Shown here one piece after another: positions 12,346-23,925 of a stretch of 64,000 bases of DNA. The position numbers and the translations under genes were made by a program. Numbering within the stretch: the first letter of the stretch is position 1; every line of letters starts with the position of its first letter. The notes under the pieces were generated by a model that ran no database searches, had not been told where the DNA came from, and saw nothing but the letters and a program-made list of their open reading frames with translations. Source of the DNA: Takakia lepidozioides (taxonomy: Eukaryota; Streptophyta; Takakiopsida; Takakiales; Takakiaceae); assembly GCA_030704615.1 (NCBI GenBank), contig CM060733.1, forward strand, positions 71,550,001 to 71,614,000, given 5' to 3'.

Positions 12346-13289
12346 GTTGTATGTGAGTCAAGGGGGTGGTAGTTGGGCAGGCTGTACATCCTGCTGTAGC
12401 ATTAAGCTGGAAGTTGTTTGCTGATTGGTATCAGTTGGCAGTTTGTATATTAGACTCTTAAGTCTTAGCCTGAGTTTTCGTCTGTAAAGTGGAAGTTCTC
12501 TTGGTATAAAAAGACATTTTTCCTTAAATTGGAGCTTTGAGTTTCTTCCTCAGGGGATTCCAAGCTTGTGGTGTAGCTGGTGGACTGCCAGATTCCTCAC
12601 AATAGCCAATGATAGATTAGTAATTATTGTCTCCGTGGTTGTGTGTCTCATTTATATAATGTCCCAATTGGAGGAAGGTGCTTGCTTCCAAGCATGGATG
12701 CCCTAGCTACCTTTGTGCCTTCCAAGGGCTGCTTTATGTTTGGTTTGCACCCATGAAATTTGGCAGGGTGGACATATACGAGAAGTTAGGTACTAGTACT
12801 GTGACCCTAGACTTCCAAATTTCCATTTGCAAAGGTAACTTCCAAAGAATTGATGTCGTCCCACTTCTCGTTTCTGTTTTTCCCTTAATTCTCATTTTAC
12901 TGCTCATACAAGCACTGGAGCATGCTCCAACTCTGTTGCAACCCTTGCAGGCAGTGTTTACTGAAGTTCAAAAAGAAGTCTAGTAGCATCTAATCGCATG
13001 TCAGCAGGTTCAGACACAATCAAGCATGAGCTCAGAAGTAGAGTTTGTCACAGATGCAAGCACACAAACATGTTCATGGTTTCATACATAGGATGTCTGC
13101 ACATGTGCAAAGGTGGGACTTCACTACTCGTGGTCTCCATTTGATAAGCTTTAATAATCTTCACTCTAGACCGCTCAAATATGCCTGGACTGGAGGCTTT
13201 GATGATACCTGTTAGCGAACAAAGAAAAAATTGAAGTCATGTACTCTGCACAATTCTCACTAAAATTGTGAATGTCATTGAAAAGATTG
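12346..13289. other. 3' flank of the bHLH gene, no gene seen
   Basis: The first ~200 bases after the stop are T-rich and plausible 3' UTR (ATAAAAAG near 12505). Small open frames further on show no recognisable motif. Confidence 0.4.
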
Positions 13290-13560
13290 GGACACCAAGC
13301 TAACGATAGCACTATGGGCTTATAGAACCTCATACAAGGTTACTACAAAACGTATACCCTTCCGATTAGTCTTTGGTATGGAATCCATGCTTCTTCCAGT
13401 GCAATTTCTAATTCTGAGAAAGGATGGAATTGATGGATTCCATCAAGGCAAGGGTGCATGAAGTGTATCATGTTTGCCACCAATACGGCAGATAACATGA
13501 CAAGAATCCAGATGAAAAGGAAGGATCGATTTGATGATGGAAAGTTGAAAACTTTCAAAG
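13290..13560 (+). pseudogene. Gypsy integrase remnant
   Basis: Around 13290-13400 the plus strand reads a late-integrase stretch: 'WDTKLTIALWAYRTSYKV' followed by 'IPFRLVFGMESMLLP'. This is the conserved region just after the catalytic core in plant Ty3/Gypsy integrases. The reading frame breaks soon after, and no other pol domain is nearby. Codons differ strongly from elements A-C, so it comes from another, older family. Confidence 0.75.
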
Positions 13561-14699
13561 ACAGGTGACTCGATGTTATGGTTACATAAGAAGAGGAAGA
13601 TGAAGGCTTCCAAACTTAAATCACCATGGAAATGACCCTATGTGATATAAAAGATGTATAACAATAACATAGCAATGTTATAGACCATAAACAAGGAGAT
13701 ATTGGGCAGATTGAATGCCAACAAGCTAAAGGGATACGTTGGTATCTATGATAACCATTACGTGATGATCTGCCACTGAAGGAGGAGGAACACGAAAGAA
13801 GATCAACAACAAAAAGTAGAAAAAGAATAACGAGGTCATGAGATATATTTCGATGGAATATTCTAGGATAATGAAGATCATGAAGAGTTGACCGTGTTTT
13901 TTTTTGGAGGAAAGGGGAAGAAGCCCTTGAGAGCTTTATTATCATTATTGAAGGGAAGAAAATTAAAACCCTTAAAAGGCCCGCAGGCCGCCATGAGACC
14001 CAATTCACAATGATGAAAAAAAAAAAAAAAAAAAAAACCCCGTAAAGATAATCCAAGAACAATAATACCAGAGCAGCCATACTCATTAATGTGATCATCC
14101 TAGAACATTCTAGAAACAGGGGTGACACAAGTAACCGGGGGGGGGGGGGAACACAAGCTACGGACCCTGGACATCGGGCTACACATGATGCTCGATCAGT
14201 GAGACACTGATGGACTGTGACAATAGACTTCGAAAGGGGCCGAAGTAATATCCATGTAGGAAGAGAGGGTTGGAAGGAGAGTGATTAGGCACGGAAAACT
14301 ATCTGTGGTAGGTGAGATTTGTCCTAGAAGCAGTTTTGGTATGTTTCCAATTGATGTATGATCTATCGAACTCCGGGGAAGCCGAAGAGGATGGTCATGC
14401 GGTGCTACCAATGTACAATGATTTGCTGTGCCCAGATGCAGGAGTCAGGCTGAGAGCAGCTGCATATGATGTCATTATTTCCCCATGTTGATCGGAAGGT
14501 ATCGAGGAGCGCAGCTTGACGTTCGGGATACCTGTCAATGTCTGCACGCAACTTTGCCCACGCCAATTTAGCTGCAATGGTGAGACCCAGAAAAACCTTG
14601 GTGAGTAAGGTCGTGACTGTGGAGTTAGTGCTGCTTAGAGTCCAGCCACAGCGAGCTGCCAGAGGGTGGCACCTCTTACTGTTTCAAAGACAGGACATT

Positions 14700-15029
14700 T
14701 GCTGACTTTGCTTTAGCTCTTTGATTGTAGTTGAGGAGGAGGACAACCGGGTGGATAGGCAGGTGGTCCCAAGCTGTAGTAGAGTTGTTACATCAGGAGC
14801 CATATTGTCCTGGGAGCTTGACAGTGGATAAGGCAATGCTATAGTGATTCAATGGTGTTCAACCGGCAACATGAACAGAGTAAGGCTGTCTGGAAGTTCA
14901 AGAATTGACCCACCTTTAGAACCCTATTTGCAATCTGCCAGAGGAAGGCATTCAGTTTGGCTGGCTTTGTCTTTTCCCACACTAGCGACCAAATGCATTT
15001 TCAGTTTTCTTCCCTAAAGAGGTGATGAC
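14700..15029 (-). pseudogene. LINE zf-RVT domain fragment
   Basis: The minus strand reads 'KCIWSLVWEKTKPAKLNAF', 'LWQIANRVLKVGQFLNFQ' and then 'CSCCRLNTIES' with a stop before 'HCLIHC'. This is the zinc-binding zf-RVT domain that follows RT in plant LINEs. It ends exactly at the Copia insertion point (15029) and was contiguous with 19771 onward. In-frame stops show it is dead. Confidence 0.75.
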
Positions 15030-15289
15030 TGTTAGGAATCGTGAAGGAGAAATGAGATGTCTGAAGTATGCTTCATTAAACCCCAAGCAAGCATAATATA
15101 CTAGTCCTAAGTATCATAGAGCAGGGAAGCACTACTCTTTTCATGATTAACTAGTGGCGACTGGCGGAGTAGTCTGGACACTAAATTAGGCTCCTACTTC
15201 ACATATTGAGTGGAGCCATTGATCTGATCTGTTCTTCGACCGTTACAGATCTTAACGTCGTCGATCGTCTTTGACTAAAATACTCAATA
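15030..15289 (-). repeat. 3' LTR of Copia element
   Basis: This 260-bp LTR is about 95% identical by eye to the other copy at 19511-19765. The last bases are CAATA rather than CAACA. Confidence 0.93.
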
Positions 15290-15304
15290 CCTCCCCTCGA
15301 ACTT
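15290..15304 (-). other. polypurine tract of Copia element
   Basis: On the minus strand TTCGAGGGGAGG lies directly before the 3' LTR. This is the expected place and composition for the plus-strand primer. Confidence 0.8.
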
Positions 15305-15358
15305 GGAAGCTATTCATCTTTCCAAGAGAGTATATAAAAAATGTCATTCTAGTTTAGA

Positions 15359-18300
15359 CTACATGCTCTGATTATTGGCAGAATTCGAGTAGTCAATTGT
15401 GTGTACCAAACCTAGCTTGTCTCTTAGTTTCTCGAACACAGTACGACCCAAGGGTTTGGTCAAGATGTCTGCAAGCTGATCAGAAGATGGAACATGATTC
15501 ATTTCTAGTTCACCGTCTTCAACTTTTTCTCTGACAAAATGATGTCTGATCGCAATATGCTTGGTTCTGTCATGAAGAACTGGGTTTTCAGAGAGTTTAA
15601 TTGCACTTTGATTGTCGACCATGATTTTCGTTGGTTCTTGTTCGTCGATTGCTTGAATTTCTCCAAACAATCTCCTCAGCCACACAGCCTCTTTTGCTCC
15701 ACTCGTCATGGCATATATTCGGCTTCTGTGGATGAAAGAATTGTGCATGGTTGCTTTCTGCTACCCCATGTGATTGGACTCGATCCCAAACAAAACAGGT
15801 AACCTGTTGTTGATTTGCGATCGTGAATGTCTCCAGCCCAGTCGGCATCTGAATAGCCCGTGAGCACGCTTTCCTCCCCTCGACGATAGCAAATACCAAA
15901 GTCCACCGTACCTTTGATATACCTAAACAAGTGCTTCACGGCATCCAGATGTGGAGTTTGGGGTTAGTTCAAGAACCTACTCACCATATTTACTGCGAAA
16001 GAAATGTCTGGTCGGGTTTGTGTCAGGAAAATCAATTTCCCTATCATTCGATGGTACATTTGTGCATCGATTGTGGAAGCCCCCATGTCTGGCATGAGCT
16101 TAAGTCCTTGTAGCATAGGTACAGCTGCAGCGTTGCAGTTAGCAAACCCAAATTCTTTCAACATTTGTGTTGCTGCGTGACAGTAATACCCTCTGGCCGA
16201 AAAAAGTACTCTAGCCCTAATGAGTGACTCAGCAAACCCAAGTCTGTCATCTCAAATCTCTTCTGAATTTCTGTTCTAATCCACTGTAGCTTAGTAGCGT
16301 GGTTACCGGTGAGATAAACATCATCGACATAAAGAATTAAAAGAACCACCTTGTCACCTTCGTGAAAATAATACAGGTTTCCATCAGCGATGCCTTTTTT
16401 CAATCCTTGTTTTTGCAAGTATTCATCGATCTTAGTATACCGGGCACGAGGTGCTTGGCGCAGTCCGTACAATGCTTTGCGTAATCTGCATACTTTGCCC
16501 TCTTTACCTTTTTCTTCAAACCCTTCTAGTTGTTGTACAAAAACTTCCTCAAAGAGTTCGCCATTTAGAAAGGCAGTCTTCACGTCAAGATGGTAGATCG
16601 ACCATCCATTGTGACCAGCCAGTGCAGTGATGGCATGCAAAGTATTATATTTGGCAATCGGGGCATAGGTTTCGTCAAAATCCTCCCCTTCGCGCTGTTG
16701 AAATCCACGAGCAACCAAGCGTGCTTTCAGTTTTGATGCGGTGCCATCCGCATGGGTTTTCAACTTGTAAATCCATTTAGTTGTGATTGGTTTTTGACCA
16801 GGGGGCAAATCCTCTAGTACCCAAGTTTTGTTCTTATGTATGGAACTAATCTCCTGTTCCATAGCTTCAACCCATCCGGGTATCTGGGAAGCTTCAGAAA
16901 AGCTCTTAGGTTCAATAATCGTAGATTCAGACAACCCCCATAACAAAATCATTGAACCACTTGGGTGGCCTGACAAGGCGGCCAGCACGTGTGTGAATTT
17001 CAGGCTCTACAGGCAACACCTCCTCCAATTGACCTTGTTCAGACTGATCAGCAAAAGAGCCTGAAACATTGACTGGATGACAGGGTGAGCTTTCACTGTT
17101 ACTTGAGGCATGACGATCATCACTGCTCGTAGATTCAGCATGTGTTGAATGTTCAGTGTCATTTTGAGGAGTTTCAACGCCTTGGTCGAAATAGGGTACG
17201 TCAACTTGTTGTTCCGCTGGTTGGTCCGGTAATATTGGAGTCTCCGGTAGGTGGCAGAATACAGTTGTTCCAAGGTCCTCAATCGTTGTTCTGGTTGTAA
17301 CCGGCATGAAGCTCATGTGATCTTCAGAAAAAATGACATCTTTTGACACTGTAACTTTGTTCAGCTCTGGCCATAAACATCTATAGCCCTTCGTGGATGT
17401 ATCGTATCCTAGCAGTGCACAGCTCCTGGACTTCGGTGACCATTTGGACTTCTGAGTGTTAACATGAACAAAACATTCACAGCCAATGACTCTAAGATGT
17501 TTGACATCAGGGACCTGTCCATATAATTTTTGATAGGGAGTGACATCATCATTTGCCTCGGTAGGAGATATATTTGTCAGATAATTTGCAGTGTTGATGG
17601 CCTCGGCCCAAAGAGCAGCTGGGAAATGAGCACCGAAGGCCAGACTTCTTGCCTTTTCTAACAAGGTTCTGTTTCTACGCTCGGCTACACCGTTCTGATG
17701 CGGTGTGTTAATTTGCATGAACTGCCTCTCAATGCTTTGCAAAAACTAGAGAATAAGAGAGAACTGTATTCCCCTCCTTTGTCTGATCATAAGACTTTGA
17801 CTGACATGTAAAATTGTCTCAAGACCTTCGCATGAAAATGCTGGAAATGAGTGAGTGTCTCACTTTTCTTCCGAAGAAAGTAGACCCAGCCACTGTAGTC
17901 ATCGATAAAGGTCAAAACGTAGTAAGCCCCAGACAAAGATTTGACAGAAAATGGTCCACACAAATCTGTATGGATCAGTTCAAAAGGTTGGACTTTACGG
18001 TGTAAACTCTTCCTGGGAGCTTTCTAACGACTCTGTTTACCTAATGCGCAAGCCTGACATGCTGAGTCGGCAGGAGAAATCTTTGGTAGACTGGTGACAA
18101 GACCCTTTTCATGCGTCAGATGTAAGCTTTTGTGATTTAAATGCCCAAACCTAAGATGCCAGATTCTACTGAGATTGATTGTGTTAGTCACTGATCCCAA
18201 GAAGAATTCCCTAAACACAGTCAGTTTGTACAGACCGTTTGATTGATCTCAAGTCCCTTTGGTTAGAACTTTGAACGAAGCAGATAGACATGTTGATCGT

Positions 18301-19427
18301 TGAAAAGAAGTTGGAATCCCTTATCTGCTAATGTACCGACAGACAATAAATTCTTTGATACACCCGGAACGTACAAAACTTTTTTTTTTATTTCAGTATT
18401 TTTGAGAGAGAGAGTAATGTTGCCCACCCCTGCAACATCGTGAGAGTTTCCTCCAGCGGTTTTGACCTTGATATTTTCATCTGCTTTCTTGACATCACTA
18501 AGCAAATTCTCATTGCCAGTGACATGCGTGGTAGCGCCGCTATCCACGTACCAATTGGATTTGTCGTATTCAGCCAAATTCAGTTCCAAGATGTCTGCAG
18601 CTAGTTCTCTCGGTGCATCGTTGCATTCATGGAAATTGTCGATTTCTTCATCGCTCCCTTCCTCCACAAGATTAACACTGTTCACCTTACGTTCAAGCTC
18701 TGTTGCTCGGAGTTTGATTTCATTTGAAAGTTCGACACATGTGCGCATCCAGTGGTTTGGATTGCCGCAAAAGTTGCAACTTCCCTCCCGTTTTGCTCCA
18801 CCACCTTTACGATTCTTTCCATAGACCTTGGCCTTGTTGAATTTGGATTTGATGAACAAAGCCTCGTCCTTTGTTTTCTTCCCTCGGATTTCCTTCTTAG
18901 CCTCATCGTGTAGTAAAATGCCCGTTAGCTCGCTAAGAGTGGGAAGTTCAGCACGGTAGATCAGCGTGTTGGCAAGAGATTCATAGCTCTCGGGAAGTGT
19001 AACAAGAATTTGCTCAACGAGTTCATCCTCTCGCACCGCCTCACCAATGTTAGCTAGCTGGTTGATGAGGTCCTTCAGCTCCTTGAAGTAATTGGCAACT
19101 GAACCTCCTTCCTCCAATCGAAGATTTGTGAGCTTGGTCTTGAGTAACAGACGTCGCGCACTACTTCGTTGTTCGAACAGGTCCTTCAAAGTTTGCCACA
19201 TCTGCGCTGGATCACTGATCCCAGCAATATGCGGCACGATTTCATCTTTCCCAGTCAGCCTGGAATTCTTCCTCAATCGGCATAAAGATTCCATCGGCAT
19301 TTGGCTCAACTACATCTATGAGCTCATCTCTCTGTAGCAAACTGGATACATGGAATTTCCACGTGCTATAATTGGACTGTCCTCCCAGTTTGGAGCTCTC
19401 AGACATGCTACTCTCTCCATGGGCCAT
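15359..19427 (-). pseudogene. Copia gag-pol polyprotein, disrupted
   Basis: The start at 19427 lies just inside the primer site (MAHGESSMSESSKLGG). After a frame shift near 19245, gag continues with a UBN2-type domain and the knuckle CNFCGNPNHWMRTC (~18770). The protease motif WYVDSGATTHVTG is at ~18540. A pre-integrase domain (HLRFGHLNHKSLH, ~18150) is followed by integrase (NGVAERRNRTLLEKAR, ~17690). The RT at 16158-16988 carries WIYKLK, LDVKTAFLNGEL and YVDDVYLTG. RNase H follows (SDADWAGD; SSTEAEYM) and ends at 15359. Shifts near 17750-18020, 16160 and 15740-15960 split it into at least six frames, so no functional protein is made. Confidence 0.93.
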
Positions 19428-19496
19428 ATTGACTCTTAGAATACTACAAAGAGTTCTACTGACAGTGTCAGCTTCTAAGAGACCCTATCAACTAAC

Positions 19497-19510
19497 CTGC
19501 TCTGATACCA
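19497..19510 (-). other. primer-binding site of Copia element
   Basis: The minus strand reads TGGTATCAGAGCAG immediately after the 5' LTR. This is a perfect match to the common plant tRNA-iMet primer site. Confidence 0.92.
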
Positions 19511-19765
19511 TGTTAGGAATCGTGAAAGAGAAATGAGATGTCTGAAGTCTGCTTCATTAAACCCGAAGCAAGCATAATATACTAGTCCTAAGTATCAGAG
19601 AGCAGGGAAGCACTACTCTTTTCATGATTAACTAGTGGCGACCGGCAGAGTGGTCTGGACACTAAATTAGGCTCCTACTTCACATATTGAGTGGAGCCAT
19701 TGATCTGTTCTTCGACCGTTACAGATCTAGACATCGTCGATCTTCTTTGACTAAAATACTCAACA
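19511..19765 (-). repeat. 5' LTR of Copia element
   Basis: This 255-bp LTR is nearly identical to the copy at 15030-15289. It differs by a few substitutions and a 5-bp tandem loss (GATCTGATCTG against GATCTG). Confidence 0.93.
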
Positions 19766-20199
19766 ATGACCCCACTTTTCATTCCATTTGTTTGACAAAG
19801 GTCTAGCTTGAATCAAGGCTTGGTAAGTTTTTTTGGCAGAATAAGTGAAGAAGTTTGAAGTTGTGCCACCAAAGCAACTCGGCTGGGTCTAACTGTAGGG
19901 CCTGGAGGGATCCATGCAAATGAACCATGAGTCAGCCATTGTAGGAGTGGTCTGTCTAGTGGAGCTGGAGGATTGAACACTCTGGTTTGAGAGTTCTAGT
20001 GACATATTCGAGCTGGAAGGACCAAATTATCCGGGATTGAATATTTGTGGTGGGAAATAGAGAAAGAGCTCTCGAAAAGCTATCAGATTGAAAGCCGTAT
20101 CCAGTGGTATTCCCACCGTCTATCTTTGTTATGTACATTACTGGAAAGGTGATTGACTGAGTAGCCACCCATTGGTGGGGCTGTGGGGGGTCACTCCGT

Positions 20200-21460
20200 C
20201 CCTGAGGAGGATTTTCATATTGTTTGGGATGTCTTGGATTATGTTTGAGATCCCAGCTCTAAGCCTATTAGTATTGAGAGCCAATCGGAGGGAGGAAGGG
20301 TTACTGGCCTAGAGGTGTTGTATTTGAGAGATACCCCTTGGTTTCACATGCTGCCCATCTCCTGGCTTGGCTTTTCTGTGCTGGCCGGAAAGATCTGGTG
20401 AGTTGAGGAAAAGGTGTTGTCTCATTGTTTCATGGTAAGTGGTTGGCTCTAGTTTCCTGAGGAAGGGACAAAATCTGTTCCAGGCTTTCCAAATAGAATT
20501 CCAAAGAGGAGAGCCTCTGGATTTGTGCTTAAATCCCTGCACAATCCATCGCTCAGCGGTTGCCGGCCAGTCTGTGTTTTGCTGGGGAGAGCTTTCGGAG
20601 ATGTTCCTGGCCACCAGCATTTTCCACCAACCACCTTCAGGGCTGAGAAGACGGGGGAGCCATTTGCCTAACAATGCATTAATTTGAGTTTCTGGGTCAA
20701 AAACACCCAACCCACCCATTTTTTTTGGCAAATAGATCTCGTGCCACAATACCTATGGCCGCTTGTTCTGAGTGGAGAGATGCGCACCCCAGATAAAGTT
20801 CCTAATGCATTTTTTAACCTCATTGATGAATCTCGGGTTGGGACTCCATGTGGAGGCGGAAGTACCAGACTCCAGCCATGAGAATCTGGTTAGCTGCAAG
20901 TGCTCTACCAGTTATAGATAAGTAACGGGAACCCTAGTAGGCCAATTTTTGCTTCAGTTTGGAAATTGTCGAACCCATCCTCTACTCATCTGTCAGGTTC
21001 AAGCCAAAAGGTATGTCCCAATAAAGTCGTAGGTTCACCCTCTTTGAGCCAAATGAGGCCAGAATTGTTCCCCCATATGGGGGTGAAGCCTATGGCAAAT
21101 GCGGATTGGTCCCCTATCAACAGAGCCTTAGTTTTTGACCAATTGACTCGGAAGCCTGAGACCAGGCAGAATTTAATCAGAGTGCTTTATGCCGCCAGTA
21201 GAGTGGAAGGAGATGCTTCTAGAAGCAAGAAAGTGTCATCAACAAACATTGAATCTTTAACATGGGTCCACAGCTGGGATTTAGGATTTTGCAGTTTCAA
21301 GCCTTTAACCAAGATATTGTCATCCAACATGTAGCCAAGTGCATTTGCCACAAAAGAGGAAGAGAAAGGGTGCCAGTGGGCAACCTTGCCTAACTGATCG
21401 TTGGAGGGAGAAAGACTCACTAGAAGGAAAACGCGGAAAACCCACTGGCCCCTTTAACCA
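20200..21460 (-). pseudogene. LINE reverse transcriptase fragment
   Basis: The minus strand shows the palm motif region 'KDSMFVDDTFLLLEASPS' (~21240; FVDD replaces the usual FADD). Before it is a degenerate 'HWHPFSSSFVANALGYMLDD', the equivalent of CPLSPFLF. The conserved post-RT sequence 'WHEIYLPKKMGGLGVFDPE' lies at 20690-20750. Frames shift between 20750 and 21187. The 5' part of the RT and the endonuclease are absent. It belongs with the zf-RVT piece at 14700-15029. Confidence 0.8.
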
Positions 21461-21479
21461 CTTCTTTTACCACTCTATA

Positions 21480-22010
21480 AACCAGTCACCAGTAATGGTA
21501 ACCATTGGCAAGTTAATCCCGATGAAATGCCACTGTGGCATCACATGGAGTGGTTGGAAGTGGTTTCAACCACCGAGTACCCAACGTGTAATATTGTATT
21601 TTTTATTTACGATTTATCATTTGGTAAAAAAAAATGTTATGAAATATAATATTTCACGTGGACGGGTACAGTGGTAGATCATGAGTGGTTAAAGACACCT
21701 CAGTGATGGGAAGTGGTTGAAAGCACTTGCTACTCCATGTGTAATAATTCAATTTTTATTTATGATTTATCATTTGGAAATATTTTTTAATTTATAAATA
21801 TAATATGTCACGTGGACGGGGATAGTGTACGTAGATCTTGAGTGGTTAAAGACACCTCAGTGATTGGTATCACTGTGACAGTGGTGGGGGGTGAGTGGTT
21901 AAAGACACTGCAGTTATGGGAACCACTCGGACCATGGGCGTTCGTGAGTGGTTAAACACACCTCAGTGATTGGTACCACTTTTGTGGTCATACATAAAAA
22001 TATTTAAGTG
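21480..22010. repeat. tandem repeat, 153-bp unit, and GAGTGGTTAAAGACACC motif
   Basis: A unit starting GTGTAATA at 21586 recurs at 21739 (period 153) with shared GATTTATCATTTGG and TCACGTGGACGGG blocks. The motif GAGTGGTTAAAGACACCTCA then occurs four times at 21683, 21839, 21893 and 21945 (approximate). No coding sequence is present. Confidence 0.75.
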
Positions 22011-22475
22011 GTTTCTGCACCTGTGACAGACTTTGAAAAATAGACAAGTGTCTAGATCATTGTAGGATGATGCTATTGAACAGATGGTTCCAAACAATAA
22101 ATTTTATTTTGAATTTAAATCCCAATATTCACTCTCTGAAGCATTTCCCTCAACTGGAATAGTGGTTGGCTGCACAAATGCCGCTTGAATAGTAGCCAAC
22201 ATAGGCAGCTCTTATTTATTTAGAGCCATGGCACCCTCTAATGACCTAGGTATGGGCTGATCTGATAAGGTAGAGGGTGCCCTACCTAGTTCCACTCCGA
22301 ATTAGTTGTTTACATTTCATTCAAACTTTTATGTCACATCTAGTATATAATCTAATCTACTTTGAAAAAATCTATAGATTTTTTGCAAGAGTACCTTTAT
22401 CGATTTCTACTACTACTTCATAAAAGAAGTTAACATTGTACTCATTACAATAAAGTGAAATTCACATACCATCCC

Positions 22476-22498
22476 ATATATATATATATATATATATA
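22476..22498. repeat. (TA)n microsatellite
   Basis: About eleven TA dinucleotides directly precede the dispersed motif at 22499. Confidence 0.9.
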
Positions 22499-22640
22499 AC
22501 GCCAGCCGGAGCTAGCGTAAATGAGAGCCTCTTCCTTTTGCAGGTACTGCCGCCTTTCACGGGTGGGCTCATACCGTAATACATATGAAAAGGACGTAGT
22601 AGGATTTGAGCCCCAAACCACTGGGGTAACACCTAAGTGT
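22499..22640. repeat. dispersed microsatellite-linked motif, copy 1
   Basis: GCCAGCCGGAGCTAGCG...ACTGCC..CTTTC.CGGGTGGGC is similar to 31677-31750, and each copy directly follows a dinucleotide tract. About 90 bp downstream, GGATTTGAGCCCC reads on the minus strand like a tRNA B-box (weak). It could be a SINE-like remnant. Confidence 0.4.
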
Positions 22641-23080
22641 ATTGTCCAACTAAAAGTTCAACATAATTCAAAAATGGATTTAGGATTGCGGCGTTGTGCT
22701 CAACGATGAGTCTTGGACTTGGTTGTTTTTCTTTGTTTATGTCGTGGGATGATTCGCAGGTGCATAGCTAGGGTGCAAGATGGAAGCTTTGGAGACCTGT
22801 GCACAAGCAATGCCGCGGGGAGGGTTCAGGAAGCTCGATAACTTCCCAACTTTTTCATACGGCCTTAACAACGTCCTCTCCACCTTCCTCTCCACCCCAC
22901 ATTTCTTTCACATTGTCTGCTTCTCCTCACTCCACGCCTAGCCGCTCTCCAACTCTCCATCAATCTTGCTCCCACCCTCTTCATTTATCATGCTTTGCTG
23001 CAGCAGGTCGCTCGGGGCTTGGGTCTTCCGTTGTCCGTTCTTGCCAAAAAGTTGTCTTCTAGGGAGGCGTTTATATATTT
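22641..23080. other. no gene supported
   Basis: The sequence is AT-balanced and has a serine/proline-rich open frame (22799-23062) without a recognisable domain. It precedes the PPR fragment and may be decayed PPR-gene sequence. Confidence 0.3.
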
Positions 23081-23370
23081 ATGAAGGGCAAAGAGGTCCA
23101 TGGTGACATCGTCAAGGCTGGAATTGTACCAGATTTCATTCTGAACAATATTCTTGTTGACATGTATGCCAAATGTGGGAGCACTGTGGATGCAAATGGA
23201 GTGTTTGATGGCCAAACGAGATCATGTGGTGTTCTGGAGTGCGATGATCAGTTGTAGGATATGCACAACATGTCTGTGGGATGGAGGCTTTGGAGATCTG
23301 TGAGCAAATGCACAGCAAAAAGGGATGAAGCCAAACCAGGTCGTATTCATTTCTGTTGTGCTCAGTTGGC
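23081..23370 (+). pseudogene. PPR (PLS-type) repeat fragment
   Basis: The plus strand reads 'KGKEVHGDIVKAGIVPDF' then 'LNNILVDMYAKCGSTVDAN', a textbook land-plant pentatricopeptide repeat of PLS type. A frameshift follows near 23220, after which 'FWSAMISC' and, in another frame, 'MEALEICEQMHSKKG' and 'KPNQVVFIS' continue the next repeats. No start codon, transit peptide or DYW/E domain is present. It is an isolated, frameshifted piece of a gene that would have acted in organellar RNA editing or processing. It stops right at the inverted-repeat arm that begins at 23376. Confidence 0.85.
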
Positions 23371-23375
23371 TCTTT

Positions 23376-23925
23376 TGTCATGGTTTTAGTCATGGTTAAC
23401 TAGAATTACCCACTTCTAGTTAACTAGGATATTTTGGATATTTATATTTATATTTTGTGTGTTGGAACTTCATTTGGTCTCATATGCCAAGTGAGGTGTC
23501 AAGCCTCACTTGGGACATGGGGATGGGTTTTCCCCTTGTGAAGGTTGAGGAGGGCTCATCTTCTTGTAGTTGAGCCTCCATGAGCCTCTCTCACCTCCAT
23601 AGCTCTAGGTATTGAGAGGAGTGTGGTGAGGGCTTTGTAGGGTGGATTCCTTTAGCAAAGGTGCCCTTGGCTTGACTTAGTTTATGTGATTGAGTGGATT
23701 CATGAGTGGAATGTTTCCATTGTGTTCACTTTCATTATCACTACAATAAGATCTCTTTATGCTTGTGAATGCAGAGTGTAAGGGTTAGTTTAACACTTGT
23801 GTGTTGAAGAGAGCTTGGTAGAGAGCTCTTGTAATGCAAGGTGTTGCAGGTATTGCAAAGGAAAATCCTTGTGCTATGGAGAACATGGATGTGAGGATTT
23901 GATAAACATTGTTTTGTTCTACAGA
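23376..23925 (+). repeat. left arm of 7.6-kb-spaced inverted repeat (LTR-like)
   Basis: It begins TGTCATGGTTTTAGTCATGG and reads on to TTGTTCTACAGAGGTGG. The reverse complement of 30380-30977 matches over the same ~550-600 bp with scattered differences. The TG start and the CTACA end suggest an LTR. No 5-bp target duplication is found. The sequence just after it (GAGGTGGAGAGCTTA) only loosely resembles a tRNA-iMet primer site. Confidence 0.75.

Larger units (their letters stand above)
15030..19765 (-). mobile_element. Ty1/Copia retrotransposon, full length, defective
   Basis: This 4736-bp element lies on the minus strand. The LTRs at 15030-15289 and 19511-19765 start TGTTAGGAATC and end CTCAACA (CTCAATA in the 3' LTR). 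The target duplication ATGAC lies at 15025-15029 and 19766-19770. The primer-binding site TGGTATCAGAGC (tRNA-iMet) abuts the 5' LTR. A purine tract GAGGGGAGG abuts the 3' LTR. Integrase precedes RT, which defines Copia. The polyprotein is interrupted several times. It inserted into an existing LINE, so it is the younger of the two. Confidence 0.96.
13897..21460 (-). mobile_element. LINE remnant split by a Copia element
   Basis: Non-LTR retrotransposon pieces lie on the minus strand on both sides of the Copia insertion: RT sequences at about 20200-21460 and the zf-RVT end at 14700-15029. Removing the Copia element and one ATGAC copy joins them. The 3' end is marked by AATAAAGC and a 9-base A tail on the minus strand (T run 13897-13905). 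An internal run of 22 A (14016-14037) and 13 G (14137-14149) on the plus strand lie in the 3' part. The 5' end near 21460 is approximate and no target duplication was identified. ORF1, endonuclease and the N-terminal RT are missing, as is usual for 5'-truncated LINEs. Confidence 0.75.

Noticed and set aside
12678-12983. 101-codon plus-strand frame downstream of the bHLH gene
   Set aside because: No motif, no splice context, and composition matches the surrounding non-coding sequence.
13616-14128. 170-codon minus-strand frame with many Leu, Ile and Phe
   Set aside because: It crosses homopolymer tracts at the LINE 3' end and has no domain; hydrophobicity comes from T-rich codons.
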